A stretch of DNA of 64,000 bases from Kiritimatiellia bacterium (GTDB lineage: Bacteria; Verrucomicrobiota; Kiritimatiellia; RFP12; JAAYLN01). The DNA is taken from positions 1 to 64,000 of the forward strand of contig JAGCUY010000180.1 of NCBI GenBank assembly GCA_017962605.1, given 5' to 3'. How positions within the stretch are numbered: the stretch's first letter is position 1; every line of letters begins with the position of its first letter. The translations under genes and the position numbers were made by a program. Shown here in pieces: positions 33,698-42,314 of the stretch. The notes beneath the pieces were generated by a model. That model saw nothing but the letters and a program-made list of their open reading frames with translations, made no database searches and was not told the DNA's origin.

Positions 33698-34114
33698 GAG
33701 GCAGGGAAACTGTCGAGTAGCCCGCTGCGCGGGCCAACGGCCTCGATGCGACAGCATTGATGCAAGCATCATGCGTCCGCATCCATGCCGTGCGGCTTCG
33801 CCACAGTGCGCCAGACTGGGAATCCGCCTCCGGCGGTTTGGAAAAGATTTTGGAAGGGGTTCGCAATCTGATGAGCCGTGTAGAAGTGGAGATGTAATTG
33901 AACCTCTACACCTCTACACGGCTTAAAGATCTTCCCCTTTTCCAGTTTTCCCGTGCCGCGAAGCGGCCTTCCCAATCTGCCGGGGGCGGCCATCGGCCGT
34001 GCGACAGGGCTGGCGACGCATGAAGCTTGCTTCAAGGCGGCGGCAGCCACGGCGTATGTGCGCGTAGCGCGTTCCCGGCAGTTTCCAAGGTTCGGCGCGG
34101 TAGCGCCTGGGAGG
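33698..34114. repeat. Long intergenic repeat, copy 2
   Basis: Second copy of the 32085-32380 repeat in the same orientation, with about 130 extra bases (33949-34080) between the CCTTTTCCAGTTT and CCAAGGTTCGG landmarks. Together the two copies frame the DUF4143 gene and its iterons as a 1.3-kb unit. Confidence 0.85.
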
Positions 34115-34132
34115 TTTGGCGCAAGCGCCTGG

Positions 34133-34202
34133 GAGGTTGAGAGGTTGAAATGTGAAAATGTGGAAATGTTGCCAATGGCCAATCCCTAATCCCGAATCCC
34201 GC
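34133..34202. repeat. Composite short repeat (GGAAATGT, TTGCCAATGGCC, AATCCCK)
   Basis: A string of intergenic modules also found at 39366-39495 and 46308-46375: GTGGAAATG-type 8-bp units, TTGCCAATGGCC, then AATCCCT/AATCCCG 7-bp units. It lies downstream of the gene at 34234 (minus strand). Confidence 0.75.
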
Positions 34203-34233
34203 TTGTTAACGATACGGGGAACAGGGTAGGGGA

Positions 34234-35958
34234 TTAGGGGGCGAGGAAGAGCGTCGCTATTTGCCAGCCCGGAAGATCGGGGATGACGACGACCAGTTCC
34301 TCAGGCGATGCCCCGTCCTCGCACTCGACGGCAATTGGCTCGGCCATTGTCGGGGTTTGCATGAAGACTTCACGCGAGACGGGACGGCGAATGCGCACGC
34401 GGAGTTCATCGGTGCCGCCAATAGACAGGTTGAGCAATGTGACGCTGTCGAGACGGCCATCTTCGCGGACTCGCAGCAGGATGCGCAGCGGGCGGATGGC
34501 ATCGACACGCACCGGGAATGTGCCGCCGGTCGCGGCGTCGAGGTCGTCGAGAAGCTTCGTCCGGCGGCTCGCCAGCGGATATTTCCCCATGTCCGCGACA
34601 TCAACGACTGCGCTCGAAGCGAGGACGGCCTTGTCGGCATCGGTCATTTCGCGGCGCGACTTGTCGGTCAAATACCAGACCTTCGTCCCGCTCTCGGCCA
34701 CGGTCACGGGGATCCCGGCGCAGGCGAGGTCAAAGTCCATGGGATCGCGTAGGTCGAAGTCTGGCGTCTCGCTGGCGGCAGAGCCAATGAACCGAGCCAC
34801 GCCTCCGAGGCGCGTTTTCCGCGTCGATGCGGCCAGGCGCTCGAAGTATGGGCGTGCGCGGTGGAGCGTTCGCAGGAAGCGGTCGTATTCCTCGACAGGC
34901 TCCGGCGCCTCCCCGGCGAACCAGTAGAGCGAGAGCGAGTCGCAGCCTGAGGCTAGGGCGAGGGCGCATTCTGTCATGATTGCCCCCGGTGACTTGTGCA
35001 GGACGTGGCGCGGGTAGGTCTCCTGCTCGTAGCAAACCGACGCGACGATGCCATCATAGGCGCGGCAGCGTTCGGCCTCGCGGGCGACGCTCAGGCACTT
35101 GGCGACCATTCCACGCGGCTCCGCCTCTGTGTAGAAGCCGGCGCCGGGTCGGATGCCTACCCGCTTGCGCGAAGACCCGGAGAGGGCCTCCAGCAGCGGG
35201 CGGTAGCTTGACGCGGTGTAGATGGTGTCCGACCATACCGCCTGATAGGCAAGGCGGCAGGGGCTTCCAAGCGCGTCTGCGGCTTCGCGGACTGTGGCGG
35301 CGTAAATGGCAAGCGACTCGGCGTTGAAGTCAATCCAGGCGGCGCGGAGCGGTTCCCTGGGGGAATCCGAGAAGAGGCGCTCGACAAGCGTCTCGCGCGT
35401 CCAGTTCCCGCCGGTCTTTTCGTTGAAGGCGGCGATGCAGCGCGGGCAGAAGCATCCGTGCGGCTTGCACACGCCCAGGCGGAGGTCGTCGTCGATCCAG
35501 TACGAGCCTGGGTTGACGACGCGCAGGACTGTCTTCGCGTAGTTGAATTCGTAGTCAAGGACAAGGGGCGAGCGCGGGCAGAGGAAGTTGATTCGCTCGC
35601 CGTCGCGGCCCATCTGCCAGGCATCTTCGGGGAAGGTCTGCTCGCCGGGCTTCGGCGTGCCGTCATGCGCCTCACCGTGGCCGAGCGTCAGCCCCTGCTG
35701 GTAGGAGGGGATGACGCCGATTTCATTGCATAGCGGACGGTAGGCGGCGAAGGTCGCGCATTCCTTCTCAAGCGCGGGGATTGTCTTGCGGGAGCCGGTC
35801 GCGAACCAGAACTCGTCGCATGCCCCCTGGTGGCGTCGGTGGCAGTCAACGAGCTGCCCGAAGAGGTCCGGACGCCCGTTGACTCCCATCGTGTGGCGGA
35901 TTACAATGAAGGGCCAGTCATCCGCGCCGCCAAGCGGCTTTCCAGACTTGTCTTTCAT
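34234..35958 (-). CDS. Glycoside-hydrolase-like TIM-barrel protein, substrate unknown
   Basis: A 574-residue protein without a signal peptide. It shows a TIM-barrel glycosidase flavour: FIVIRHTMGVNGRP near the start, YWIDDDLRLG, a Cys cluster GVCKPHGCFCPRCIAAFNEK like that of GH42-related proteins, then SLYWFAGEAPEPVEEY and a C-terminal beta domain. I do not recognise a defined family, and the catalytic acids cannot be placed with confidence. It follows leuS by 14 bp on the same strand, an odd pairing probably due to operon reshuffling. Confidence 0.6.
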   Translation of the reverse strand: MKDKSGKPLGGADDWPFIVIRHTMGVNGRPDLFGQLVDCHRRHQGACDEFWFATGSRKTIPALEKECATFAAYRPLCNEIGVIPSYQQGLTLGHGEAHDGTPKPGEQTFPEDAWQMGRDGERINFLCPRSPLVLDYEFNYAKTVLRVVNPGSYWIDDDLRLGVCKPHGCFCPRCIAAFNEKTGGNWTRETLVERLFSDSPREPLRAAWIDFNAESLAIYAATVREAADALGSPCRLAYQAVWSDTIYTASSYRPLLEALSGSSRKRVGIRPGAGFYTEAEPRGMVAKCLSVAREAERCRAYDGIVASVCYEQETYPRHVLHKSPGAIMTECALALASGCDSLSLYWFAGEAPEPVEEYDRFLRTLHRARPYFERLAASTRKTRLGGVARFIGSAASETPDFDLRDPMDFDLACAGIPVTVAESGTKVWYLTDKSRREMTDADKAVLASSAVVDVADMGKYPLASRRTKLLDDLDAATGGTFPVRVDAIRPLRILLRVREDGRLDSVTLLNLSIGGTDELRVRIRRPVSREVFMQTPTMAEPIAVECEDGASPEELVVVIPDLPGWQIATLFLAP

Positions 35959-35972
35959 CGCCGCAGGGCGGG

Positions 35973-38402
35973 TTAGTTGGCCACGATGTTGACAAGGCGG
36001 CCTGGGACGCAGACGACCTTGCGGACAGTCTTGCCTTCGATGGCCTCCTTGACCTTGGCGTCGGCCAGGGCGGCGGCTTCGAGAGCCGCCGCGTCCGCAT
36101 TGGCCGGCACCTTGATGCGAGACTTCGGCTTGCCAAGCACCTGCACGAGAATCTCAACCTCATCGACGGCGAGGAACTTCTCGTCGTATTTCGGCCAGGG
36201 CTCGTAGGCGAGCGTGTGGTCGTGGCCGAGATACTCCCAGAGCTCCTCGCAGACATGCGGGGCGATCGGTGAAAGCAGCAGCACGAACTTTTCGGCAGCC
36301 TCGCGCGGGAGGTCCTTGCCCTCGCCCGCAAAGGCGTTCACGAAGATCATGAGCTGGCTGATCGCCGTGTTGATGTTGAGCGTTTCGAGATCGTTCGTGA
36401 CCTTCTTGATCGTCGCGTGGAGGACGCGGAGTTCGTCGGCCGTTGGCGCGCGGTCAACGATTGCCTGGTCCTTGACCATGCGGAAGGCGCGCTTGAGGAA
36501 GCGGAAGGCACCCTCGACGCCTGCGGCGCTCCAGGGCTTGCTGGCTTCGAGCGGGCCCATGAACATCTCGTAGAGACGGAGCGTGTCCGCGCCGTATTTC
36601 TTCACGATGTCGCTCGGGTTCACGACGAACTTCGGGAAGCGCTTGCCCATCTTGATGCCGTTTTCGCCGAGGATCATCCCCTGGTGGACGAGCTTCTTGA
36701 AGGGCTCCTTGACGGGGCTGAGGCCCTTGTCGTAGAGATACCGGTTCCAGATGCGGGAATACATCAGGTGGCCGACGGCGTGCTCGGGGCCGCCGATGTA
36801 AAGGTCGACGGGGAGCCAGTGCTTGAGGAGCTCGTAGTTCGCGAACTCCTTGTCGTTGTGCGGATCGACGTAGCGGAGGAAGTACCAGCTGGAGCCTGCG
36901 GAGCCGGGCATGGTCGAGGTCTCGCGGACGCCCTTGACGCCGTTGCGGTCGTACTTCTTCCATTCGGTGGCGTTCTCAAGCGGCGCCTTGCCGCCCTGGC
37001 CCTTGTAGTCTTCGAGTTCGGGGAGGACGAGCGGAAGCTCGTCGTCGGGAAGGGGGTAGATCTTGCCGTCTTCGGTGTGGACCACGGGCACAGGCTCGCC
37101 CCAGTAGCGCTGGCGCGCGAAGATCCATTCGCGGAAGTGGTAGTTCACGGTGCGCTTCGCGACGCCCATCTTCTCGAGCTTGGCCGTGATGGCCTCCTTA
37201 GCCTCCTCGACGGTGAGGCCGGTGAACTCCTCGGAGTTGATGAGCTTGCAGCCCTTGCCGAGGTAGTCCTGCTTCTCGAAGGCGTGCTGCGAGACATCCG
37301 CTCCGTCGATGACCTGGATCATCGGGATGTTGTGGGCGACGGCGTATTCGAAGTCGCGCTGGTCGTGGCTCGGGACGGCCATGACGGCGCCCGTGCCGTA
37401 GCTGGCGAGGACGAAGTCGCCGATGAAGAGCTGCGCCTCCTTGCCGTTCGCGGGGTTGATGCAGGTCACGCCTTCGAGGCGGCAGCCCGTCTTGCCCTTG
37501 TTCAGCTCGGTGCGGTCCATGTCGTTCTTCTTCTTCGTCTCCTCGATGTAGGCCTTCACCTCCGCCTGGTTCTTGATGCGGGGCATGAGGTCCTGGACGA
37601 GCTGCCCGTCGGGAGCGAGCACCATGAAGGTGATGCCGTAGATTGTCTCGATGCAGGTCGTGAAAATCGAGAACTCGCCGCCGCCGACAATCTGGAACTT
37701 GACCTCGACGCCCTCGCTCTTGCCGATCCAGTGGCGCTGCATCTCCTTGGTGGATTCTGGCCAGTTGATCTCATTCAGCCCTTCGAGAAGCTTTTCGGCG
37801 AAGGCCGGCTGGTTGATGACCCACTGCTTCATGTTCTTGCGGACGACGGGGTATCCACCGCGCTCGCTCTTGCCGTCGATGACTTCGTCGTTGCTCAGGA
37901 CGGTGCCGAGCTCCTCGCACCAGTTCACCGGCATGTCGATGTACTGGGCGTAGCCGTCGAGGAAGAGCTGCTTGAAGATCCACTGAGTCCACTTGTAGTA
38001 GTCGGGGTTGCTGGTGGCGATCATCTTCGACCAGTCGTAGTCGAAGCCGAGCTCCTTGAGCTGCCGTGAGAAGGTCTCGATGTTCTTCTGCGTGAAGCCA
38101 TCTGGGTGGTTGCCGGTGCTGATGGCGTACTGCTCTGCGGGGAGGCCGAAGGAGTCATAGCCCATCGGGTGCAGGACGTTGTAGCCCTGCATGCGCTTCA
38201 TGCGCGAGATGATGTCGGTGGCGGTGTAGCCTTCGGGGTGTCCGGCGTGAAGCCCGACGCCGCTGGGGTAGGGGAACATGTCCAGAGCGTAGAACTTGGG
38301 TTTGGAGAAGTCCCAGACGTCGGTCTTGAAGGTCTCGTGCTCGGCCCAGTAGGCCTGCCACTTCTTCTCGATTTCGCTGAAGTCGTATTCCGAGTTTGCC
38401 AT
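35973..38402 (-). CDS. leuS: Leucyl-tRNA synthetase
   Basis: An 809-residue class I aminoacyl-tRNA synthetase. The N-terminal signature is GLHAGHPEGYTATD (HIGH-type motif HAGH), followed by the leucine-specific PMGYDSFGLPAEQYAI. A CP1 editing domain carries a TGAVMAVPSHDQRD-type segment. The C-terminal catalytic loop reads GIKMGKRFPKF, so the usual KMSKS is KMGKR. The remainder (NPSDIVKKYGADTLRLYEMF) is canonical. Length is normal. The start lies 9 bp after the GDPD stop. Confidence 0.95.
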   Translation of the reverse strand: MANSEYDFSEIEKKWQAYWAEHETFKTDVWDFSKPKFYALDMFPYPSGVGLHAGHPEGYTATDIISRMKRMQGYNVLHPMGYDSFGLPAEQYAISTGNHPDGFTQKNIETFSRQLKELGFDYDWSKMIATSNPDYYKWTQWIFKQLFLDGYAQYIDMPVNWCEELGTVLSNDEVIDGKSERGGYPVVRKNMKQWVINQPAFAEKLLEGLNEINWPESTKEMQRHWIGKSEGVEVKFQIVGGGEFSIFTTCIETIYGITFMVLAPDGQLVQDLMPRIKNQAEVKAYIEETKKKNDMDRTELNKGKTGCRLEGVTCINPANGKEAQLFIGDFVLASYGTGAVMAVPSHDQRDFEYAVAHNIPMIQVIDGADVSQHAFEKQDYLGKGCKLINSEEFTGLTVEEAKEAITAKLEKMGVAKRTVNYHFREWIFARQRYWGEPVPVVHTEDGKIYPLPDDELPLVLPELEDYKGQGGKAPLENATEWKKYDRNGVKGVRETSTMPGSAGSSWYFLRYVDPHNDKEFANYELLKHWLPVDLYIGGPEHAVGHLMYSRIWNRYLYDKGLSPVKEPFKKLVHQGMILGENGIKMGKRFPKFVVNPSDIVKKYGADTLRLYEMFMGPLEASKPWSAAGVEGAFRFLKRAFRMVKDQAIVDRAPTADELRVLHATIKKVTNDLETLNINTAISQLMIFVNAFAGEGKDLPREAAEKFVLLLSPIAPHVCEELWEYLGHDHTLAYEPWPKYDEKFLAVDEVEILVQVLGKPKSRIKVPANADAAALEAAALADAKVKEAIEGKTVRKVVCVPGRLVNIVAN

Positions 38403-38411
38403 GGTTTTCCT

Positions 38412-39281
38412 TTAACCTCTGAGTTTGTGGATGACGGAGAACATCACGCTGGGGTAGTCGCTGGAGAAGCCGTCGCAGCCGAGATCCCACAGCCTGAAAT
38501 AGGCTTCCTCTGTTTCGCCGCCCTCGAATGGGATGGAGCAGACGGGGATGTCGTGGGCGTGGAACTCGTCGATGATGCGCTTCAGGTAGGCCGTGCCGGG
38601 AACGAACGGCTCGTCGGCCTTGGGGTTGAAGTAGGAGTGGAGCGAGACGGCGGAGATGGACTTGAAATCGCCGGCGCGGACTTCATCCATGATCTTCTCG
38701 AAATGGGCCTGGAAGCGGGCGAGGTCGGCGGCGTTGTGTTCCGGCGCGGGGACGGGCCATGTGCCAATCCAGAGGAGCGTCTTGCCGCCGGGGACGTTTT
38801 TCGTCCATTCGACTGCCTTGGCGTAGTCTTGCCCGGTGTAGTAAACCTGGTCGAGGACACCGGCTTCGCGCGCCTTCTCGGCGATGTATGCGGGGCCTGC
38901 GCCCTTCTCATCGACGAAGCAGAGCCAGGTGGGGTGGCCCTTCATTGTGTCGAAGACTTCCTCGATGGTTGGGATGCGGTGGTGCGAGAAGTCGGGCGAG
39001 AGGTAGGAGCCAACGTCGATGTCGCGGATGGTTGCCCAGTCGAGCTGCGTGGAGACGTCGATGTCCTTGAGGGACTCGGGAATCCCGCGCGCTGTGCGGC
39101 GCAGGGTGGCGTCGTGGAGCATGATGCCTACGCCGTCGCGGGTCTTGCGGCAGTCGCATTCAAGGGCAGATCCGTTCTCCCAGCACCAGCGGAAGGTGTC
39201 CAGGGTGTTGTCGGGACGCTCGAACTTTCCGCCGCCGCGGTGGACATGAGAGATATGGAGAAGAGAATTGGTGTGGAGCAT
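38412..39281 (-). CDS. Glycerophosphodiester phosphodiesterase family protein (second copy)
   Basis: A 289-residue GDPD TIM-barrel protein. The motifs HVHRGGGKFERPDNTLDTF, ALECDCRKTRDGVGIMLHDA and TLRRTARG contain the catalytic His-Arg, Glu-x-Asp and His positions; the usual E-N-T reads D-N-T. The ORF continues upstream of ATG 39281 for 67 codons, but that part is entirely heptad and octad repeat DNA, so it is excluded. No Shine-Dalgarno is visible (upstream is CCTCCCC-rich). Confidence 0.8.
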   Translation of the reverse strand: MLHTNSLLHISHVHRGGGKFERPDNTLDTFRWCWENGSALECDCRKTRDGVGIMLHDATLRRTARGIPESLKDIDVSTQLDWATIRDIDVGSYLSPDFSHHRIPTIEEVFDTMKGHPTWLCFVDEKGAGPAYIAEKAREAGVLDQVYYTGQDYAKAVEWTKNVPGGKTLLWIGTWPVPAPEHNAADLARFQAHFEKIMDEVRAGDFKSISAVSLHSYFNPKADEPFVPGTAYLKRIIDEFHAHDIPVCSIPFEGGETEEAYFRLWDLGCDGFSSDYPSVMFSVIHKLRG

Positions 39282-39298
39282 GGGGGGAGGGAGGGGAG

Positions 39299-39537
39299 GG
39301 TTGAAAAGTTGAGAAGTTGAGAAGTTGAGAAGTTGAAAGGTTGAAAAGTTGGGAAGTTGAAAGGGTGAAATGTGAAAATGTGGAAGTGTGAAAATGTGGA
39401 AATGTGGAAGTGTGGAAATGTGGAAGTGTGGAAGTGTGGAAATGTGGAAATGTTGCCAATTATCAATGTTGCCAATGGCCAATCCCGAATCCCTCGGTGC
39501 AACTTCTCAACTTTTCAACCTTTCAACTTTTCAACTC
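39299..39537. repeat. Composite tandem repeats (7-bp and 8-bp units)
   Basis: Three blocks: GTTGAGA/GTTGAAA units (7 bp, 39299-39364), GGAAATGT/GGAAGTGT units (8 bp, 39366-39453), then TTGCCAATTATCAATGTTGCC, AATCCCK units and TTCAACY units (39500-39537). They fill the space between the GDPD gene and the HTH/zinc-ribbon gene. The first and last blocks are the same heptad on opposite strands. Confidence 0.85.
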
Positions 39538-40088
39538 TATATCAGGCGCTCAACTGCGGCGATTTCGGCGCGGCGGGCTTCAGCCCAGGCAACGGGGTCG
39601 GCGACGCCTTCCGGCGGCTCGATGCGCTTTGCGCCGCAAGAGGGGCAGAAGGCGGTGCGCGTTGCGGGTGCCTCACACTGCGGGCACTCGCGGAGCAGGA
39701 CTTCGCCGCACCATGGGCAGTATGTGGCGCCGGCGTCGGGCTGACGGCGCGGCATGAAGGCGAGCGCGCCATCGACTACGTATGGGACGTTGGAGAGACA
39801 GCCGGCGTTGGGGCAGAAGGGCTCGCGACGGGTTAGCGGCGATGGGGCCATGCTGGTAGTCGCGCCGCTTGCGGGCGCTGCGCCCTGCGGCGTTTCGTCG
39901 GCCAGCTCCGCCGGCATCTCGATCTCAAGGATCTCGCAGATTTTCTCGATGGTGTCGCGGCTGAGGGCGGTGCGCTTGCCGCCCTCGAACTGGCTAATGG
40001 CCGATTGGGTGCAGCCCGCCATCTTTGCGAGCTGCACCCCGGTAAGGCGCTTTGCGCGCCTTGCATTGCGGAAAATGGGGCCGAACAT
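39537..40088 (-). CDS. XRE-type HTH protein with zinc-ribbon tail
   Basis: A 183-residue protein. Residues 1-60 form a Cro/CI-type helix-turn-helix (NARRAKRLTGVQLAKMAGC, TQSAISQFEGGKR). Residues about 90-155 contain four Cys-x2/4-Cys pairs (FCPNAGC, YCPWCGE, ECPQCE, FCPSCGAKR) forming one or two zinc ribbons. A C-terminal helix follows. It starts 6 bp after the EF-G-like gene, so the two are probably co-transcribed. It is likely a DNA-binding regulator with a zinc-dependent interaction module; target unknown. Confidence 0.8.
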   Translation of the reverse strand: MFGPIFRNARRAKRLTGVQLAKMAGCTQSAISQFEGGKRTALSRDTIEKICEILEIEMPAELADETPQGAAPASGATTSMAPSPLTRREPFCPNAGCLSNVPYVVDGALAFMPRRQPDAGATYCPWCGEVLLRECPQCEAPATRTAFCPSCGAKRIEPPEGVADPVAWAEARRAEIAAVERLI

Positions 40089-40094
40089 TTCCCC

Positions 40095-42110
40095 TTATTC
40101 GTCCTCCATCTTGAGCTCATCCTGGCGGGCGGCGGCGATCTTCTGCGCGAGGTTGCCGGGCACCACGTCGTAGCGGGTGAGTTCCATCTCGAAGGAGCCG
40201 CGGCCGCCGGTCATGCTGCGGAGCTGCGCCGGATACTGGAAGAGCTCGGCCATCGGGACTTCGGCGGTGACGGTCTGGAGTTCGTCCTGCATCTCCATGC
40301 CGAGGACGCGGCCGCGACGGTGGTTGAGGTCGCCGGTGACTGCGCCCATGTAGCTGTCGGGGATCGTGACCTTGACGGTCATGATCGGCTCGAGCAGCGA
40401 GGGCTTGGCCTGCGACATCGCCTCGCGGAAGGCGCGGGACGCGGCGATCTTGAAGGCGACTTCGGAGGAATCGACCGGGTGGAAGGAGCCGTCATAGACC
40501 TCGACCTTGACGTTCTGCACGGGGTAGCCGGCGATGGCGCCCTTGGAAAGGCCTTCGTTGACGCCCTTCTGCACTGCGGGCATGAAGTTGCCGGGGATGG
40601 AGCCGCCGACGGTGCTGTCCACGAATCCCTCTTCGCCCTCTGCCTTCGGCATGATGCGGAGATAGACCTCGCCGTACTGGCCGTGGCCGCCGGTCTGCTT
40701 TTTGTGCTTGTAGTGGCCTTCGCCGCGCCCGGTGACGGTTTCGCGGTAGGCGACTTTTGGAACGGTCAGCTCGACGTTGACGTTGGACTGGAGCTTCATC
40801 AGCGCGACCGCGACGTCGATGTGGACGTCGCCGAGGCCCTTCATGACGATCTCCTTCGTCTCCTCGTCCTTGATGAAGTGGAGGGTGGGGTCGCTGTCGG
40901 CGAGGCGCTTCATGGCGGTGCCGAGCTTGTCCTCGTCAACCTGGGTCTTGGCGTGGACGCTCATCCACATGACGGGCTGCGGGTAGTCGATGTCGGGCAT
41001 GACGGTCGCGGTGCCGACGGCGCAGAGGGTGTCGCCGGTGTGGACGTCCTTGAACTTCGGGATGGCGACGATCTCGCCGGGGCCGGCGTTCTCGACCGGA
41101 ACCTGCTTGCGGCCGAAGACCTGGAGCAGCGAGGATGCGACTTCCTTGGAGCCGGTGGTGTTGTTCTGGAGCGCCATGCCGGGGGTGATGGTGCCGGAGA
41201 GGACGCGGATGTAGGAGAGCTGGCCGACGAAGGTGTCGATGGCGGTGCGCCAGACCTGTGCCACGAATGGCGCGGCGGCGTCGGCCTTGACCTCGTTGCC
41301 GTCCTTGTCGGCGAACTTGCGGGTGCCGGGGGCGGGGAAGAGGCGGCAGACGCTGGAGAGGAATGCGTCGACGCCGTCGCCCTGGAGGGCCTTGACGACG
41401 TAGATGGGGTGGGTGGAGCCGGAGGCGACGGCGTCGCGGAGGCCGCCGCGGATCTCGTCGGCCGCGAGGGTGCCTTCCTCGAAGTACTTGTTCATGAGCT
41501 CCTCGGAGCTCTCGGCCGCGGATTCGGCGAGTGCCGTGTAGGACTCTTCAAGCTCGGCGGGGACTTCGCCCATGTCGAGGATGTTGGCGACGCCGTCTGC
41601 GGCGGGAACGGTCAGCGGGCAGCAGCCCGTGCCGAAGTGCTCGCGGATGGCGGCGACGGTCGTCAGGAAGTTGGTGTTTTCCTTGTCGAGACCGGTGATG
41701 ACGAAGGCGACGGAGTTGACGCCGTAGGCCTTGCATGCGTGCCAGGCGCGGATGGTGCCCGCCTCGATGCCGGAGGCTGCATCGACGGCGATGACGATGG
41801 CGTCGGAGGCGCGGATGGCGCCGCGGACGGCGCCGTAGAAGTCGGGGGCGCCGGGGGTGTCGATGAAGGCGAGGCGGTAGTCGGTGTCGCCGGCCTTGTA
41901 GGTGCCCATGAAGGAGTTCGCGAAGATGGAGATCTTGCGCGACTTCTCCTCGTCGTTGGTGTCCGAGATGGATGAGCCGTTGGCCACGGAGCCAAGCCTG
42001 TCGTTGAGGCCGAGCTTGAATGCGATCGCGTCGGTCAGAGTTGTCTTGCCGCTGCCGCTATGGCCGAGAAGGGCGAATGTGCGCACGTTTGATACGGGGA
42101 TTCCAGTCAT
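40095..42110 (-). CDS. EF-G-like translational GTPase (paralogue)
   Basis: A 671-residue GTPase with the five-domain EF-G layout but closer to EF-G-like paralogues. G1 is GHSGSGKT and G3 is IDTPGAPDF. The G4 motif, normally NKxD, reads ITGLDKEN, so the guanine-recognising Asn-Lys is replaced. Later domains are recognisable (GRGEGHYKHKKQTGGHGQYG in domain IV and a C-terminal domain V). Canonical EF-G binds the ribosome for translocation; the role of such paralogues is not settled. GGAG precedes the ATG. Confidence 0.85.
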   Translation of the reverse strand: MTGIPVSNVRTFALLGHSGSGKTTLTDAIAFKLGLNDRLGSVANGSSISDTNDEEKSRKISIFANSFMGTYKAGDTDYRLAFIDTPGAPDFYGAVRGAIRASDAIVIAVDAASGIEAGTIRAWHACKAYGVNSVAFVITGLDKENTNFLTTVAAIREHFGTGCCPLTVPAADGVANILDMGEVPAELEESYTALAESAAESSEELMNKYFEEGTLAADEIRGGLRDAVASGSTHPIYVVKALQGDGVDAFLSSVCRLFPAPGTRKFADKDGNEVKADAAAPFVAQVWRTAIDTFVGQLSYIRVLSGTITPGMALQNNTTGSKEVASSLLQVFGRKQVPVENAGPGEIVAIPKFKDVHTGDTLCAVGTATVMPDIDYPQPVMWMSVHAKTQVDEDKLGTAMKRLADSDPTLHFIKDEETKEIVMKGLGDVHIDVAVALMKLQSNVNVELTVPKVAYRETVTGRGEGHYKHKKQTGGHGQYGEVYLRIMPKAEGEEGFVDSTVGGSIPGNFMPAVQKGVNEGLSKGAIAGYPVQNVKVEVYDGSFHPVDSSEVAFKIAASRAFREAMSQAKPSLLEPIMTVKVTIPDSYMGAVTGDLNHRRGRVLGMEMQDELQTVTAEVPMAELFQYPAQLRSMTGGRGSFEMELTRYDVVPGNLAQKIAAARQDELKMEDE

Positions 42111-42187
42111 CGTTGTCTCCAGTTGTTCCTTGTCTATTTATTGAGTAAAGAGGATGGCGCCGCCAAGCGCGGCAAAAACCGTCAACT

Positions 42188-42215
42188 ATGATACCAAAAA
42201 TTCCAGAAGGCGCAA
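42188..42215 (-). promoter_or_regulatory. Promoter of the EF-G-like gene
   Basis: On the minus strand: -35 TTGCGC (42210-42215), 16-bp spacer, -10 TATCAT (42188-42193), about 75 bp upstream of the start codon. It is divergent from the acyl-CoA ligase promoter. Confidence 0.5.
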
Positions 42216-42251
42216 GGGAAATTTTTATTGCAGCAAATCCAAGCCAGTTAT

Positions 42252-42280
42252 TTGACATTGGCGGGGGCGGAATGTAGAAT
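42252..42280 (+). promoter_or_regulatory. Promoter of the acyl-CoA ligase gene
   Basis: Perfect -35 TTGACA (42252-42257), 17-bp spacer and -10 TAGAAT (42275-42280), about 35 bp before the ATG at 42315. This also rules out the earlier in-frame start at 42228. Confidence 0.7.
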
Positions 42281-42314
42281 AGATACTTCTACATTTAATA
42301 AGGTAACGACTCAC

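Noticed and set aside
36417-38069. 550-codon plus-strand frame opposite leuS
   Set aside because: Antisense shadow of a clearly identified leucyl-tRNA synthetase in GC-rich DNA; the translation is low-complexity (many AVLVDDV-type runs) without any family match.
39282-39482. N-terminal extension of the second GDPD protein (HFHISTLPHFH-type residues)
   Set aside because: It is a translation of the 8-bp and 7-bp intergenic repeats; the conserved domain starts after ATG 39281. The same kind of frame appears opposite 46308-46355 with no gene.
40005-41975. 656-codon plus-strand frame opposite the EF-G-like gene
   Set aside because: Antisense shadow; composition is dominated by Gly, Asp, Val and Ala as expected from reversed GC-rich codons.
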